This document shows, in pieces, positions 25,525-34,452 of a stretch of 64,000 nucleotides of DNA (its first letter is position 1; every line of letters begins with the position of its first letter). Made by a program: the position numbers and the translations under genes. A model generated the notes under the pieces. That model saw only the letters and a list, made by a program, of their open reading frames with translations, ran no database searches and had not been told where the DNA came from. The DNA lies in the NCBI RefSeq assembly GCF_001719615.1, contig NZ_MDVX01000016.1, forward strand, positions 44,189-108,188, given 5' to 3'. This DNA comes from Neptunicoccus sediminis (lineage in GTDB: Bacteria > Pseudomonadota > Alphaproteobacteria > Rhodobacterales > Rhodobacteraceae).

Positions 25525-26757
25525 TCAAAGCCGCAAACGCAACAATCCGTAGACCGCCAGCGTAATGGCAATGCAGCTCGCCAAAGCGTAGGGCATCCGC
25601 AGAGCCATCTCTCGCCCGAATTCAGGCTCTGCCGCAGAAACCACCCATCCGGCCAACAACGCGCCCACCGGCATCATGCCCCAGCCGAAAAAACGGTAAA
25701 TACTGTTCACGCGCCCCAGCAAACCGTCGGGAATCAAACGCTGGCGATAGGACACCGTCACCACATTCCACAACAGCGCGGCAAACATTTCGATGAACAA
25801 CGCAAGGGCAACCACCCAGGGATTAGAGGTCACATAGATCAGAATGAACATGAGCGGAAACAGGCAAAGCACCACTTGCAAGCTGCGCTCTGCCCCCAAA
25901 CGCGCCGCGATGGAAGGGCAGACAATGCCGCCCACAACACCGCCCGCAGCCCCGGCTGTCAGCAAAAAACCGTGTCCGACACCGCTCAGCCCAAGGATTT
26001 CCTGCGAGAACAACACCAGCACAGTCAGGGCCAACACCGCCAGCATATTGGACACGCCCAACATCAGGGCAAGCCGCATGAGTTTGGGATGCTGCACCAG
26101 CCATCTAAAACCTTCCAAAGCCTCGACGCCCATGCTGCGTTTGACAGGTTTCACCCGCGACGGCACCACAATCAGCCAGACAACCCATGCCGCCACTGCA
26201 AATGTCACCGCATCCAGCGCAAATGGCGCTGGCACCGCATAGGCAATCAGCAGCCCCGCCAGCGGCGGGCCGATAAAGCTGCCCATGATCTGCTCGACGC
26301 TCCAGATCTGGCCGTTTGCCCGCTCCAGATCACCGGGGGCCACCACGGACGGCAAGGCCGTCTGCGCCGCATTGTCCCGCACCACCTCGGCCGAGCCAAG
26401 CAGGAAGGCCAGACCGCAGAGCGCCATAATATAAAGGTTCACCTTATCGTCTGGCGGCAGGTCCGGCAAAAATGCGATCAGGGCAATCACCCCGGAGGTC
26501 AGCAAAAGCCGCAGCAGATCAGCCATAACCATCAGCCGTTGCCGGTCCCCCCGATCGGTCATGACACCGGCGGGCAGGGAAAACAGCAGCCAAGGCAATC
26601 GGGTCGCAAAAGCGACGTAACCGATCAAAACCGGATCCCGCGTGATCAGGGTGGCTAACCAGGGAAAGGCCAGTGCGGAAACCCCGTCCCCAAGATTAGA
26701 AATTGCAGAGGCCGAAAAAAGCAGCCGGTAATTTCGATTAGAATATAATAAAGACAT
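25525..26757 (-). CDS. MFS transporter
   Basis: A 410-residue major facilitator protein with about twelve hydrophobic segments and the family loop motif (AGVMTDRGDRQRLMVMADL) between helices 2 and 3. The overall look is of the enterobactin/multidrug exporter branch (NYRLLFSASAISNLGDGVSALAFPWL at the N-terminus). The gene converges on imuB with a 14-base gap and has an AT-rich upstream region. Substrate unknown. Confidence 0.87.
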   Translation of the reverse strand: MSLLYSNRNYRLLFSASAISNLGDGVSALAFPWLATLITRDPVLIGYVAFATRLPWLLFSLPAGVMTDRGDRQRLMVMADLLRLLLTSGVIALIAFLPDLPPDDKVNLYIMALCGLAFLLGSAEVVRDNAAQTALPSVVAPGDLERANGQIWSVEQIMGSFIGPPLAGLLIAYAVPAPFALDAVTFAVAAWVVWLIVVPSRVKPVKRSMGVEALEGFRWLVQHPKLMRLALMLGVSNMLAVLALTVLVLFSQEILGLSGVGHGFLLTAGAAGGVVGGIVCPSIAARLGAERSLQVVLCLFPLMFILIYVTSNPWVVALALFIEMFAALLWNVVTVSYRQRLIPDGLLGRVNSIYRFFGWGMMPVGALLAGWVVSAAEPEFGREMALRMPYALASCIAITLAVYGLLRLRL

Positions 26758-26971
26758 TAATTATTTTGTCTTGCCTTTCCGTTTCAAAGTCAACTACCCC
26801 AAGTAGAAGACACCACAGAACCCTGCGGCTGTTGCGAAAAGGTTAAAAAGGTGTTGCACACACCGACAGGCGGTCAGGCGCTACGCGTCCTGAGCATAAC
26901 TCCCGCTAAGGTTGAATGATATTGGCTATCCCCCTTAAGGCTCGGAAACATAACCTTTATCCCAGCCATAA

Positions 26972-26994
26972 GCAGACGGCCAAAGCCTGTCTGC
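26972..26994 (-). terminator. hairpin downstream of yaaA
   Basis: On the minus strand, GCAGAC and GTCTGC enclose GGC-TTTG-GCC with one bulged base. It starts nine bases after the yaaA stop. No T-run follows, so efficiency is uncertain. Confidence 0.45.
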
Positions 26995-27003
26995 CAGACC
27001 CGA

Positions 27004-27768
27004 TCAGGCGGCGCTACGGGTAAAGGTAAGTGCGTTTTCAGTGGAAAGCGACGGTTGGAATTTATACCCGTCGAGATCGAAATCCTTCAAACCATCCACC
27101 GTTTTAACACGATTTTTAATGATATATCGGGCCATCGCCCCGCGCGCACGTTTGGCGAAGAAACCGATCATTTTCAGTTCACCATTGCGGTCTTCTTTGA
27201 AAGACGGCGTGATCACCGGCGAAGTCATCTTCTTTTCCTTGGCCGCCTTGAAATATTCGTTGCTGGCCAGATTAACCACAGGCGCACCATTGGAAGCCGC
27301 GTCCAGCGCCGTGCAAAGCCTCTCACCCCAATAGGCGTAAAGCGTTGTCCCCGCGTCATTATTCAAACGGCTGCCCATCTCGAGGCGATAGGGCTGGATC
27401 AAATCCATAGGACGCAGAAGGCCGTAAAGACCGCTCAGAATGCGCAGATGGTCCTGCGCATAGAGACAATCGGACGGATCAAATCCTGTGGCTTCGAGCC
27501 CCGTATAGGTGTCTCCGGCAAAGGCAAACATCGCCTGCTTTGCGTTTTCCACTGAGGATTGCGCCGCAAACCCGTCGAACCGCGCCTTGTTCAATTTGGC
27601 CAGATCCTCGCTGATGTGCATCAAACTGCGCAAATCGCTGACGCTCAGCCGTTGCGCGATCGCCGCCAGCCGGTTGGCGTCTTCCTGAAACTCCGGATAG
27701 GTTTCCGGCATCGGCTCTGCAGGCCGGTCAAAGTTGAGCTTTTTTGCGGGCGAGAGCACGGCCAACAT
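27004..27768 (-). CDS. yaaA: peroxide stress protein YaaA (UPF0246)
   Basis: A 254-residue protein beginning MLAVLSPAKKLNFDRP, the hallmark N-terminus of YaaA. Other family blocks are AQDHLRILSGLYGLLRPMDLIQPYRLEMG, VNLASNEYFKA and FKEDRNGELKMIGFFAKRARGAMARYI. In E. coli YaaA limits free iron and DNA damage during hydrogen peroxide stress. It lies between genes for SOS (imuB) and DNA repair (recQ), a suggestive though not conclusive grouping. It has separate intergenic regions on both sides and is likely monocistronic. Confidence 0.93.
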   Translation of the reverse strand: MLAVLSPAKKLNFDRPAEPMPETYPEFQEDANRLAAIAQRLSVSDLRSLMHISEDLAKLNKARFDGFAAQSSVENAKQAMFAFAGDTYTGLEATGFDPSDCLYAQDHLRILSGLYGLLRPMDLIQPYRLEMGSRLNNDAGTTLYAYWGERLCTALDAASNGAPVVNLASNEYFKAAKEKKMTSPVITPSFKEDRNGELKMIGFFAKRARGAMARYIIKNRVKTVDGLKDFDLDGYKFQPSLSTENALTFTRSAA

Positions 27769-27852
27769 ATCGGGTCTCCAAAATTTGATGGGCCGCTATT
27801 ACAGGAAATGCGTCCGGAAGACCAACCCTGAATGGTCAAAAACCGGCGATGT

Positions 27853-27870
27853 GCCTCGATCCTGCGAGGC
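27853..27870 (-). terminator. hairpin downstream of recQ
   Basis: GCCTCG and CGAGGC flank a 6-base loop, 29 bases after the recQ stop on the minus strand. GGTTTTTG follows about 15 bases later, so this is a weak or imperfect terminator candidate. Confidence 0.35.
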
Positions 27871-27898
27871 TTGGGCAGTTTATTCCGGTTGTGCCTAA

Positions 27899-29965
27899 TT
27901 AAGCGGCTTTGTCGGCATGAATTTCGTCCAGAAAAGCCGCGCCAAACCGTTCGGCCTTGGCCGCGCCGACACCGGATATTCTTTCAAGTGCAGCCAGATC
28001 GCCGGGACGGGCCTGCGCAATTTTAGACAGTGTCGAATTGCTACAATTGAGGTATGTATCCATCCCGCTTTCACCCCGCGCCAATCGCAATTGCGCCGCT
28101 TGCAAACGGTCGAACAGATCACCAGCGTCCCGTCCCGCCAGTTTGCGACGTGCGGGATGGACCTGCTCTGCCGCGCCGTTCATCACCTCTAGGAATGCCG
28201 CGCCGTACCGTTCCAGTTTAACCGCACCGACCCCCGCAATTTTTGAAAAATCGTCCAGTGTGGCAGGGCGGGCCTCTACCATATTGATCAGGGTGGCATC
28301 CGGAAAAACCACATAGGCCGGTGCCTGAATAGCCTCTGCCAAAGCACGGCGCTTCGCTTTGAGCGCCGAGAGTAGCGGTTCATCCTCTTCCGAAACCATT
28401 GCCCGCACCTTGCCGGTTTTGCGGTTCTGGCGCTGGATCGTATCGCGGCGCAGCTCGATGTTTTCCTCGCCCTTAAGGATTGGACGCGCCCGCTGTGTCA
28501 TGCGAAAGGCGCCGTGACGCTCCATATCGGGGCGGATCAGATCATACCCCATCATCTGCCGGAAAATCGCCTGCCATTGCCCTTTGTCATACTCTGTCCC
28601 GACGCCAAAGGTTGGCAGGGCGTCATGACCGCGCTGGCGGATTTTATCGGTGGTGACACCGCGCAAAATGTCAATCAGATGCCCTGCCCCAAAGGATTCC
28701 CCCGTGCGCAGCACCGCCGACAACGCCTTGCGCACCGCGTCTGTTCCGTCAAAAATCTCTGGCGGATTGGCGCAAAGGTCGCAATTTCCGCAGCCGTCGA
28801 TCTCATCTCCGAAATAGCGCAAAAGCACGCGGCGACGACAGCGCCGTGCCTCGGCCAGACCAAGCAGCGCATTCAAACGGCCATGATCCGCTTCCTTTCG
28901 GTCCGGCGGGGCGAGCCCTTCATCAATCTGGGCGCGGCGCAACCGGACGTCATCCGCACCGTAAAGCGTCAAAGTATCCGCCGGCGCCCCGTCCCGACCG
29001 GCGCGGCCGATCTCCTGATAATAGGATTCCATAGACTTGGGCAAATCTGCATGGGCCACCCAGCGAATGTCCGGTTTGTCGATGCCCATGCCAAAGGCCA
29101 CCGTGGCGACGACGATCAACCCGTCCTCCCGCTGGAAACGGGTTTCGGCCAGCCGCCGGTCCTCACGCTCCATCCCCGCGTGATAGTGCAGCGCCGAATG
29201 GCCTTCTGCCCGCAGTGCTGTCGCGAGAGTTTCACACTTGTTCCGCGACGAACAGTACACGATGCCCGACTGACCCTTCCGCGCGCTGATGAAGTCCAGC
29301 AGCTGACGGCGCGGGCTGTTTTTGGGCTGAAACGCCAGGTTGATGTTCGGCCGATCAAACCCGCGCAAAAAGGTCGATGGCGTCTCACCGTCAAACAGCC
29401 GGTTCACAATTTCATCGCGCGATTGCGCGTCAGCGGTGGCCGTAAATGCCGCCAGCGGCACGTCCAGTTCGTTTCGCAATGCGCCGATCCGCAAGTAATC
29501 CGGACGGAAATCATGGCCCCACTGACTCACACAATGGGCCTCATCCACAGCGATCAGTCGCGTGTTAATTTTGCGCAGCAGCATCACCGTGCCCGGATTG
29601 GCCAGCCGTTCCGGCGCGATATAAAGCAATTTTATTGCGCCATCTTCCAGCGCCTGAAACACCTCCTCCGTTTCTTCCTCACTATTGCCCGAGGTCAGTG
29701 ACCCGGCACCTACACCCACCGCATTGAGCGCACGTACCTGATCCCGCATCAACGCGATCAAAGGCGAGATCACGACCGTTACCCCGTCCAGACAAAGCGC
29801 GGGCAATTGGAAACACAGGGATTTCCCGCCCCCTGTCGGCATGATCGCCAACACGTTTTCACCGGCAAGAACCGCGTCCACCACTTCTTTCTGGCCATCG
29901 CGGAAATCGGTGAAACCGAAAATTTCCGCCAGTAAATCTTGGGCTTTCGCCTGTCGGTCTAACAT
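27899..29965 (-). CDS. recQ: ATP-dependent DNA helicase RecQ with tandem HRDC domains
   Basis: 3'-5' DNA helicase for recombination and replication-fork repair. The 688 residues show Walker A (MPTGGGKSLCFQLPA), the DEAH box (VDEAHCVSQWGHDFRPDY), helicase motif VI (QEIGRAGRDG), the zinc-binding cysteines (CRRRVLLRYFGDEIDGCGNCDLC) and the winged helix. Two HRDC domains follow, LLSALKAKRRALAEAI and LFDRLQAAQLRLARGE, whereas E. coli RecQ has one. Start 29965 (MLDRQAKAQDLLAEIF) fits the family although no clear Shine-Dalgarno is seen. A degenerate SOS-like half-site pair lies 20-34 bases upstream. Confidence 0.94.
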   Translation of the reverse strand: MLDRQAKAQDLLAEIFGFTDFRDGQKEVVDAVLAGENVLAIMPTGGGKSLCFQLPALCLDGVTVVISPLIALMRDQVRALNAVGVGAGSLTSGNSEEETEEVFQALEDGAIKLLYIAPERLANPGTVMLLRKINTRLIAVDEAHCVSQWGHDFRPDYLRIGALRNELDVPLAAFTATADAQSRDEIVNRLFDGETPSTFLRGFDRPNINLAFQPKNSPRRQLLDFISARKGQSGIVYCSSRNKCETLATALRAEGHSALHYHAGMEREDRRLAETRFQREDGLIVVATVAFGMGIDKPDIRWVAHADLPKSMESYYQEIGRAGRDGAPADTLTLYGADDVRLRRAQIDEGLAPPDRKEADHGRLNALLGLAEARRCRRRVLLRYFGDEIDGCGNCDLCANPPEIFDGTDAVRKALSAVLRTGESFGAGHLIDILRGVTTDKIRQRGHDALPTFGVGTEYDKGQWQAIFRQMMGYDLIRPDMERHGAFRMTQRARPILKGEENIELRRDTIQRQNRKTGKVRAMVSEEDEPLLSALKAKRRALAEAIQAPAYVVFPDATLINMVEARPATLDDFSKIAGVGAVKLERYGAAFLEVMNGAAEQVHPARRKLAGRDAGDLFDRLQAAQLRLARGESGMDTYLNCSNSTLSKIAQARPGDLAALERISGVGAAKAERFGAAFLDEIHADKAA

Positions 29966-30089
29966 GTTTGTTTTTCGTCTGCTCGTTCGACTATAGTTTT
30001 GACAGGTTGATAAACGCTTAACAACCCGCAACCAACCGGGGGAATGCCCATTCCCAAGGGCCGTTTCATCCATTAGAAGGCGCGGTATC

Positions 30090-30965
30090 ATGGCGTCAGA
30101 AAAACCGAAATCCCTGTTCTACTTCCTGCAATATTTGCCGGTTGCCGCATTATTGGCCATCTCCAAACTCTTGCCATTTGACGCCCGCGGTGCCCTTGCA
30201 GGGTCCGTTGTCAGCTTTGCAGTGCGCTGGTTGCCACCTTTCCGCAGGCGGGTGGAAGAGGGATTATGCCGCGTGTACCCGGACATGCCACGATCCGAAC
30301 GGAACCGCATCGCAAGCGCGGTCGGATGGAATATGGGGCGCACCCTGACCGAAATCCTGCACAATTCGGAATTTGCGACAAAAACCGGCCGCTTTATCGC
30401 AAGCGGCCCCGGACTGGCCGCGCTGCATCAGGCCCGCGCAGAGGGCAAGGGCGCCTTGATCGTTTCGGGACATTTCGGCCAGTGGGAGGCAATCCGGCAT
30501 TACCTCAAGTCTGAAGGACTCGAGACTGGAGCTGTTTACCGGCCCAATTCCAACCCTTGGTATGAGCCGCACTTCCTTGGCGGTATCCGCGAAGGCGGCG
30601 CACCGATTGTTCCGCGCAGCAATGCCGGCACGCTTCAAATGGTCCGTCACATCCGCAAGGGCGGTTTCTTTGCAATTCTTGCAGACCAATACGTGCAATG
30701 GGCTGAAAAAATCCCGTTTTTAGGGCATAAGACCTCTACAACGACCTCTCCAGCCGAACTGGCGTTAAAATATGATCTGCCGCTGGTGCCCGCATTTGGA
30801 TTGCGGGATGGGGACGGCCGCACGATCCATATAACTTTTGAAGAACCGATTGCCCACACCGACGCCGTTACGATGATGACAGAGTTCAACGAACGCATTG
30901 CTGCGCGGATACATGCCAACCCCGGCCAGTGGTACTGGTTGCATCGTCGTTGGAAAAACCTGTAA
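30090..30965 (+). CDS. lipid A late acyltransferase (LpxL/HtrB-like)
   Basis: A 291-residue inner-membrane-associated acyltransferase. The catalytic HX4E motif is in SGHFGQWEAIR. AIRHYLKSEGLETGAVYRPN and the arginine-containing block GAPIVPRSNAG follow. The family moves a secondary fatty acyl chain from ACP onto Kdo-lipid A. It is followed by waaA, the GT29-like gene and kdsD, all rightward, which supports a lipid A/inner-core role rather than a general lysophospholipid acyltransferase. The gene is divergent from recQ; ATG 30090 begins MASEKPKSLFYFLQYLPV. Confidence 0.85.
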   Translation: MASEKPKSLFYFLQYLPVAALLAISKLLPFDARGALAGSVVSFAVRWLPPFRRRVEEGLCRVYPDMPRSERNRIASAVGWNMGRTLTEILHNSEFATKTGRFIASGPGLAALHQARAEGKGALIVSGHFGQWEAIRHYLKSEGLETGAVYRPNSNPWYEPHFLGGIREGGAPIVPRSNAGTLQMVRHIRKGGFFAILADQYVQWAEKIPFLGHKTSTTTSPAELALKYDLPLVPAFGLRDGDGRTIHITFEEPIAHTDAVTMMTEFNERIAARIHANPGQWYWLHRRWKNL

Positions 30966-31017
30966 CACCGTCACTACCGCCCGTCGTATTCGGCCAGAAC
31001 TGTCTTGAAAGAAACCG

Positions 31018-32253
31018 GTGCCTTACGCTGTGATCAAACTTCTTACATATGTGGCCATTCTACCCTTGCTGGTTTGGGTAGCTCTTCAAGTTCTGCTCCG
31101 CCAAAGCAGTGTGGAAACTGCGAAGAACCGTCTTGGTTTTGCTACTGTAAAGGCGTCCGGCAAACCCGTGATCTGGCTCCATGCGGCGTCGCTGGGGGAG
31201 TTAACGTCGATCAAGCCGTTCCTGCTTTACCTCGCGCGGGATTTTCCGGATCACGCTCTGCTGATAACCACGAACAATCCAGCAGCCTTAAAAGCCGCGC
31301 GGGCTTGGGCAGATCTTCCCACGGTTTTGCAGTCGGCTCCGCTGGATCTTCCTTTCGCGATCAACCGCTTTCTAGCTTATTGGTCGCCTGTGGGGTTTGT
31401 TAATATCGAAAGCGAGATTTGGCCGAACCGTTTCGCATCTCTGGCTAAAAAGAATATTCCCTCCATTATGTTGAACGCACGTCTTTCAGACCGTTCAGCA
31501 GAAAGACTGTCCAAGTTTGGCGCACAACCACTGGGGTTGAGGCATTTCAATCAGATTTATGCGCAGGATGCCGGCACAGCCGATAATTTTGCAAAGCTGG
31601 GCGTCCCTCAGGAACGCATCCGGACCATTCCGAATTTCAAATCTCTGGTTACACTTCCTCCTCCTGATCCGCGTATGAAAACGCGGTATGATCGTGACAA
31701 TACTGTGCTGGCGGCCTCTACCCATGAGGGAGAGGAACCTGTGATTCTCGACGCCTTCAAAACACTCTGCGCGCAAAATCCTAATTTACGCTTAATACTG
31801 GTTCCAAGACATCCAAACCGCGTCCCGGTTGTTATGAAAGCGGCCAGGGACCGGGCGTTGATGGTTGGAATTTACGGCGAGAATATCGAGCCGGAACAAG
31901 TCACTGTGGTGGATTCACTTGGGAGCCTGCAGCGGATTTATCCCCTTGCAAAAATAACGTTCGTTGGCGGTTCTCTGGTGCAGGGCATCGGGGGGCACAC
32001 ACCCTACGAGCCTCTGCGAGCTGGCAGCGCCATTCTGAGCGGGCCATATCATTCAAATTTTAAGCAAGAATATGAAACCCTCTCCGAGAAAGAGTCCTGT
32101 ATAGTCGCTGATAAAGACGGTTTGGCAGAGGCGCTTGCCGCTGCATTGGCACGGGGAGACGACATGGCAACGACAGCACAGCAGGTTTATCCCTCTGCCG
32201 CTGATCCGACGGTGCTTTTTAATGACATCGCGCAGAAGGTCGGGCTTTTATGA
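31018..32253 (+). CDS. waaA: 3-deoxy-D-manno-octulosonic acid (Kdo) transferase
   Basis: Transfers Kdo from CMP-Kdo to the lipid A precursor at the cytoplasmic face of the inner membrane. The 411-residue protein has an N-terminal membrane anchor (LLTYVAILPLLVWVALQVLL). The acceptor-domain signature HAASLGELTSIKPFL carries the conserved glutamate. NARLSDRSAERLSKFG and the C-terminal GT-B block TFVGGSLVQGIGGHTPYEPL follow. The start is GTG at 31018. The stop overlaps the start of the GT29-like gene by four bases, so the two are translationally coupled. Compared with neighbours this gene looks poorer in GC. Confidence 0.93.
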   Translation: MPYAVIKLLTYVAILPLLVWVALQVLLRQSSVETAKNRLGFATVKASGKPVIWLHAASLGELTSIKPFLLYLARDFPDHALLITTNNPAALKAARAWADLPTVLQSAPLDLPFAINRFLAYWSPVGFVNIESEIWPNRFASLAKKNIPSIMLNARLSDRSAERLSKFGAQPLGLRHFNQIYAQDAGTADNFAKLGVPQERIRTIPNFKSLVTLPPPDPRMKTRYDRDNTVLAASTHEGEEPVILDAFKTLCAQNPNLRLILVPRHPNRVPVVMKAARDRALMVGIYGENIEPEQVTVVDSLGSLQRIYPLAKITFVGGSLVQGIGGHTPYEPLRAGSAILSGPYHSNFKQEYETLSEKESCIVADKDGLAEALAAALARGDDMATTAQQVYPSAADPTVLFNDIAQKVGLL

Positions 32254-32873
32254 TCTCTCAGATTGCATTTGCGTTAAAACGTATCTTTTCGGGCGAGAAA
32301 TTTCTGGCGCAATATTCATGTAGTATTAACGATTTGCAGGCAGAGTTAGCCGGGAAGACCGTGGCGATTGTCGGCAATGCCCGTAGCCTGAGCAATCAAT
32401 CCAACGGAGAAAACATCGATCGCTGCGATCTGGTCATTCGCATGCATGCAGCCCCACTGCCCCAAGCGGACAGTCACGGGTCGCGCACCAACTGGCTGGC
32501 TTTGGGAATGCCAGTGGCGCAGGACGTTATTGAGGCACGCAATCCGGACCGTTTGTTGTGGATGGCAAAGAAACGCAAACGTCTTCGGGCGCGGTTTGCA
32601 AAACGGAAAGGATTTTATCTTCACCCCAAGGAGGAATGGGATCGCATGGCCGCCACGTTACAGGCGCCTCCTACGACCGGTATCATGCTGATTGATCTTG
32701 TCGCGCATTCAGAAGCTGCTGAAATTCATCTCTTCGGATTTGATTTCTTTACCAGTCTGTCCCTGTCCGGTCGCCGTACCGCCGCGCAGGTTCCCCATGA
32801 CTTTGCGGCTGAAAAACTGTTCACCGGGACTCTGATCGCGCAGGATCAGAGGGTTGTGCACCACACTGATTAG
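32250..32873 (+). CDS. GT29 sialyltransferase-like protein in the Kdo cluster
   Basis: A 207-residue protein with the landmarks of glycosyltransferase family 29. The large sialylmotif is VAIVGNARSLSNQ through IDRCDLVIRMHAAP (residues 38-69). The small motif is PPTTGIMLIDLVAHSEAAEI then HLFGFDFF (140-167). The very-small motif HX4E is His183-Glu188 (HDFAAEK). These bind the CMP-sugar donor and supply the catalytic histidine in eukaryotic sialyltransferases. No signal anchor is obvious, so it may act in the cytosol. It overlaps waaA by four bases and precedes kdsD, so a CMP-Kdo donor is a reasonable inference; CMP-sialic acid is the alternative. No sialic acid synthesis gene is in the window. 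Confidence 0.78.
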   Translation: MISQIAFALKRIFSGEKFLAQYSCSINDLQAELAGKTVAIVGNARSLSNQSNGENIDRCDLVIRMHAAPLPQADSHGSRTNWLALGMPVAQDVIEARNPDRLLWMAKKRKRLRARFAKRKGFYLHPKEEWDRMAATLQAPPTTGIMLIDLVAHSEAAEIHLFGFDFFTSLSLSGRRTAAQVPHDFAAEKLFTGTLIAQDQRVVHHTD

Positions 32874-32910
32874 CACTAACCACAGTTCCAAACACAGCTT
32901 GGGTGGACCA

Positions 32911-33900
32911 ATGGACAAAGCGGTATCAATCAAAGACGCGATTAAAACCAATCTGGTGGGGCTGCGGGCTCTGGAAGACCAGCTCGGCTCTTCCGAATTA
33001 TCGGCGGCGTTGGATACCGCGCTGGAACTGCTGTTTGCGATGAAGGGCCGTCTGATTGTTGCCGGTGTCGGTAAAAGCGGTTTGATCGGGCGAAAGCTGG
33101 CTGCCACGTTTTCTTCGACCGGCACGCCTGCCTATTTTGTTCATCCGGTCGAGGCCAGCCACGGCGATTTGGGGATGATCCAGTCGGATGATGTGGTGAT
33201 GTTGCTCAGCTGGTCTGGCGAAACACGGGAACTGTCGGATCTGCTGGCGTACACGCGCCGCTTCGGTGTTCCGGTGATCGCCATAACCGGCAGCGCAAAC
33301 AGCACGCTGGCCCGTTCTGCCGATGCAGCACTGGTCCTGCCCAAAGCACCGGAGGCATGTCCGCATAACCTCGCTCCGACCACTTCGACCCTGTTGCAAC
33401 TGGCCATCGGGGATGCTTTGGCCGTCACCGTGCTCAAGATGAAGGGTTTTTCAGAGGAAAGCTTCCGTGACTTCCATCCAGGCGGCAAACTGGGCGCGGC
33501 ACTGACGCCGGTGCAGGACATTATGTTTAAGGAAGCGGACCTTCCCACAGTGCGGGAAGACGCACCGATTATTGAGGTTCTTGGCGAAATCTCTCGCAAG
33601 ACACTGGGCATCGTCGGCGTTCTTGATGCAAATGGTGTGTTGAAAGGGGTGATCACCGACGGAGATATTCGTCGGTATCTGGAAGCAAATTCCTCCGGCT
33701 CTATGAAAGAAGCGATGTGGGAAAAGCTTGCGGCGGCCCTTATGACACCCGGATCAGTCCATTTGGAGCCGCAACGTTCCTGTGCGCGCGCCTTGCACGT
33801 TCTCCAAAGCAACAAAATTTCCGCAGCCTTCGTGATTGAAAACGGCAAGCCTGTCGGGGTCGTCACCCTGATCCAGCTGCTTTCACTTGGCGTTGCCTAA
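32911..33900 (+). CDS. kdsD: arabinose-5-phosphate isomerase (KpsF/GutQ family)
   Basis: Interconverts ribulose-5-phosphate and arabinose-5-phosphate, the first step towards Kdo. The 329 residues contain an N-terminal SIS domain (VAGVGKSGLIGRKLAATFSS; VEASHGDLGMI; LLSWSGETRELSDLL) and two C-terminal CBS domains (MFKEADLPTVREDAPIIEVL and GVITDGDIRRYLEA). ATG 32911 follows GGGTGGA; an upstream in-frame start at 32854 would overlap the GT29-like gene. It ends the Kdo/lipid A cluster. The assignment to Kdo rather than gut/capsule metabolism rests on the neighbours. Confidence 0.92.
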   Translation: MDKAVSIKDAIKTNLVGLRALEDQLGSSELSAALDTALELLFAMKGRLIVAGVGKSGLIGRKLAATFSSTGTPAYFVHPVEASHGDLGMIQSDDVVMLLSWSGETRELSDLLAYTRRFGVPVIAITGSANSTLARSADAALVLPKAPEACPHNLAPTTSTLLQLAIGDALAVTVLKMKGFSEESFRDFHPGGKLGAALTPVQDIMFKEADLPTVREDAPIIEVLGEISRKTLGIVGVLDANGVLKGVITDGDIRRYLEANSSGSMKEAMWEKLAAALMTPGSVHLEPQRSCARALHVLQSNKISAAFVIENGKPVGVVTLIQLLSLGVA

Positions 33901-33920
33901 CGGCGCGACCACGCCCCTGA

Positions 33921-34229
33921 TCACATATCAATGCATCCCGCGACTTCGACACTGCCGCTTTTGAGAATAGGGCAGCCTTTGGCCAGTTCCACCGCAGCAT
34001 CAATCGAGTCTGCTGAAACGATTGCATAGCCCGAAGCGGGATTCGATCCTCCGTCGTCGGCAACGCCATTCGCACTGACAGTCTTGCTTTTGCCGACCGG
34101 CGCACCGCCGTCCACCACAGCGTCGCCCATATCGGCGTACCATTTCTGCCAGGCCTCCATTTCGCGCGCGCCTTCTTCGGGGGTGTCGGGCATTTTGCCG
34201 CCGTGAAATACAAAAAGAAAATTGGGCAT
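33921..34229 (-). CDS. YciI-family (DGPF-like) protein
   Basis: A 102-residue protein with the YciI/YCII fold pattern (FLFVFHGGKMPDTPEEGAREM through GYAIVSADSIDAAVELAKGCP). The family has a ferredoxin-like fold with possible His/Asp chemistry; biological role generally unknown. GGAGG nine bases upstream of ATG 34229 sets the start; the longer upstream frame is not supported. It is a single gene convergent with kdsD. Confidence 0.83.
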   Translation of the reverse strand: MPNFLFVFHGGKMPDTPEEGAREMEAWQKWYADMGDAVVDGGAPVGKSKTVSANGVADDGGSNPASGYAIVSADSIDAAVELAKGCPILKSGSVEVAGCIDM

Positions 34230-34452
34230 GTTATCCTCCAGTTGGGGTTTAATGAAATTGACCTGCGCGAAATCTGAAACTTGCGTTCCGCGGACCGGCC
34301 TTCTGAAACGCCGTGCAAAATCCGCGGGCGGCTGGCCCTGACACAACCTGCGTTTTCCAGTCTATCACATCTCCCCGCTTGAAAGAAAAATATTTACCGG
34401 TAGGGTCGGCCGGATACAGCCCCAAGCCCTTTTCTACTCACAGGTTAATGCG

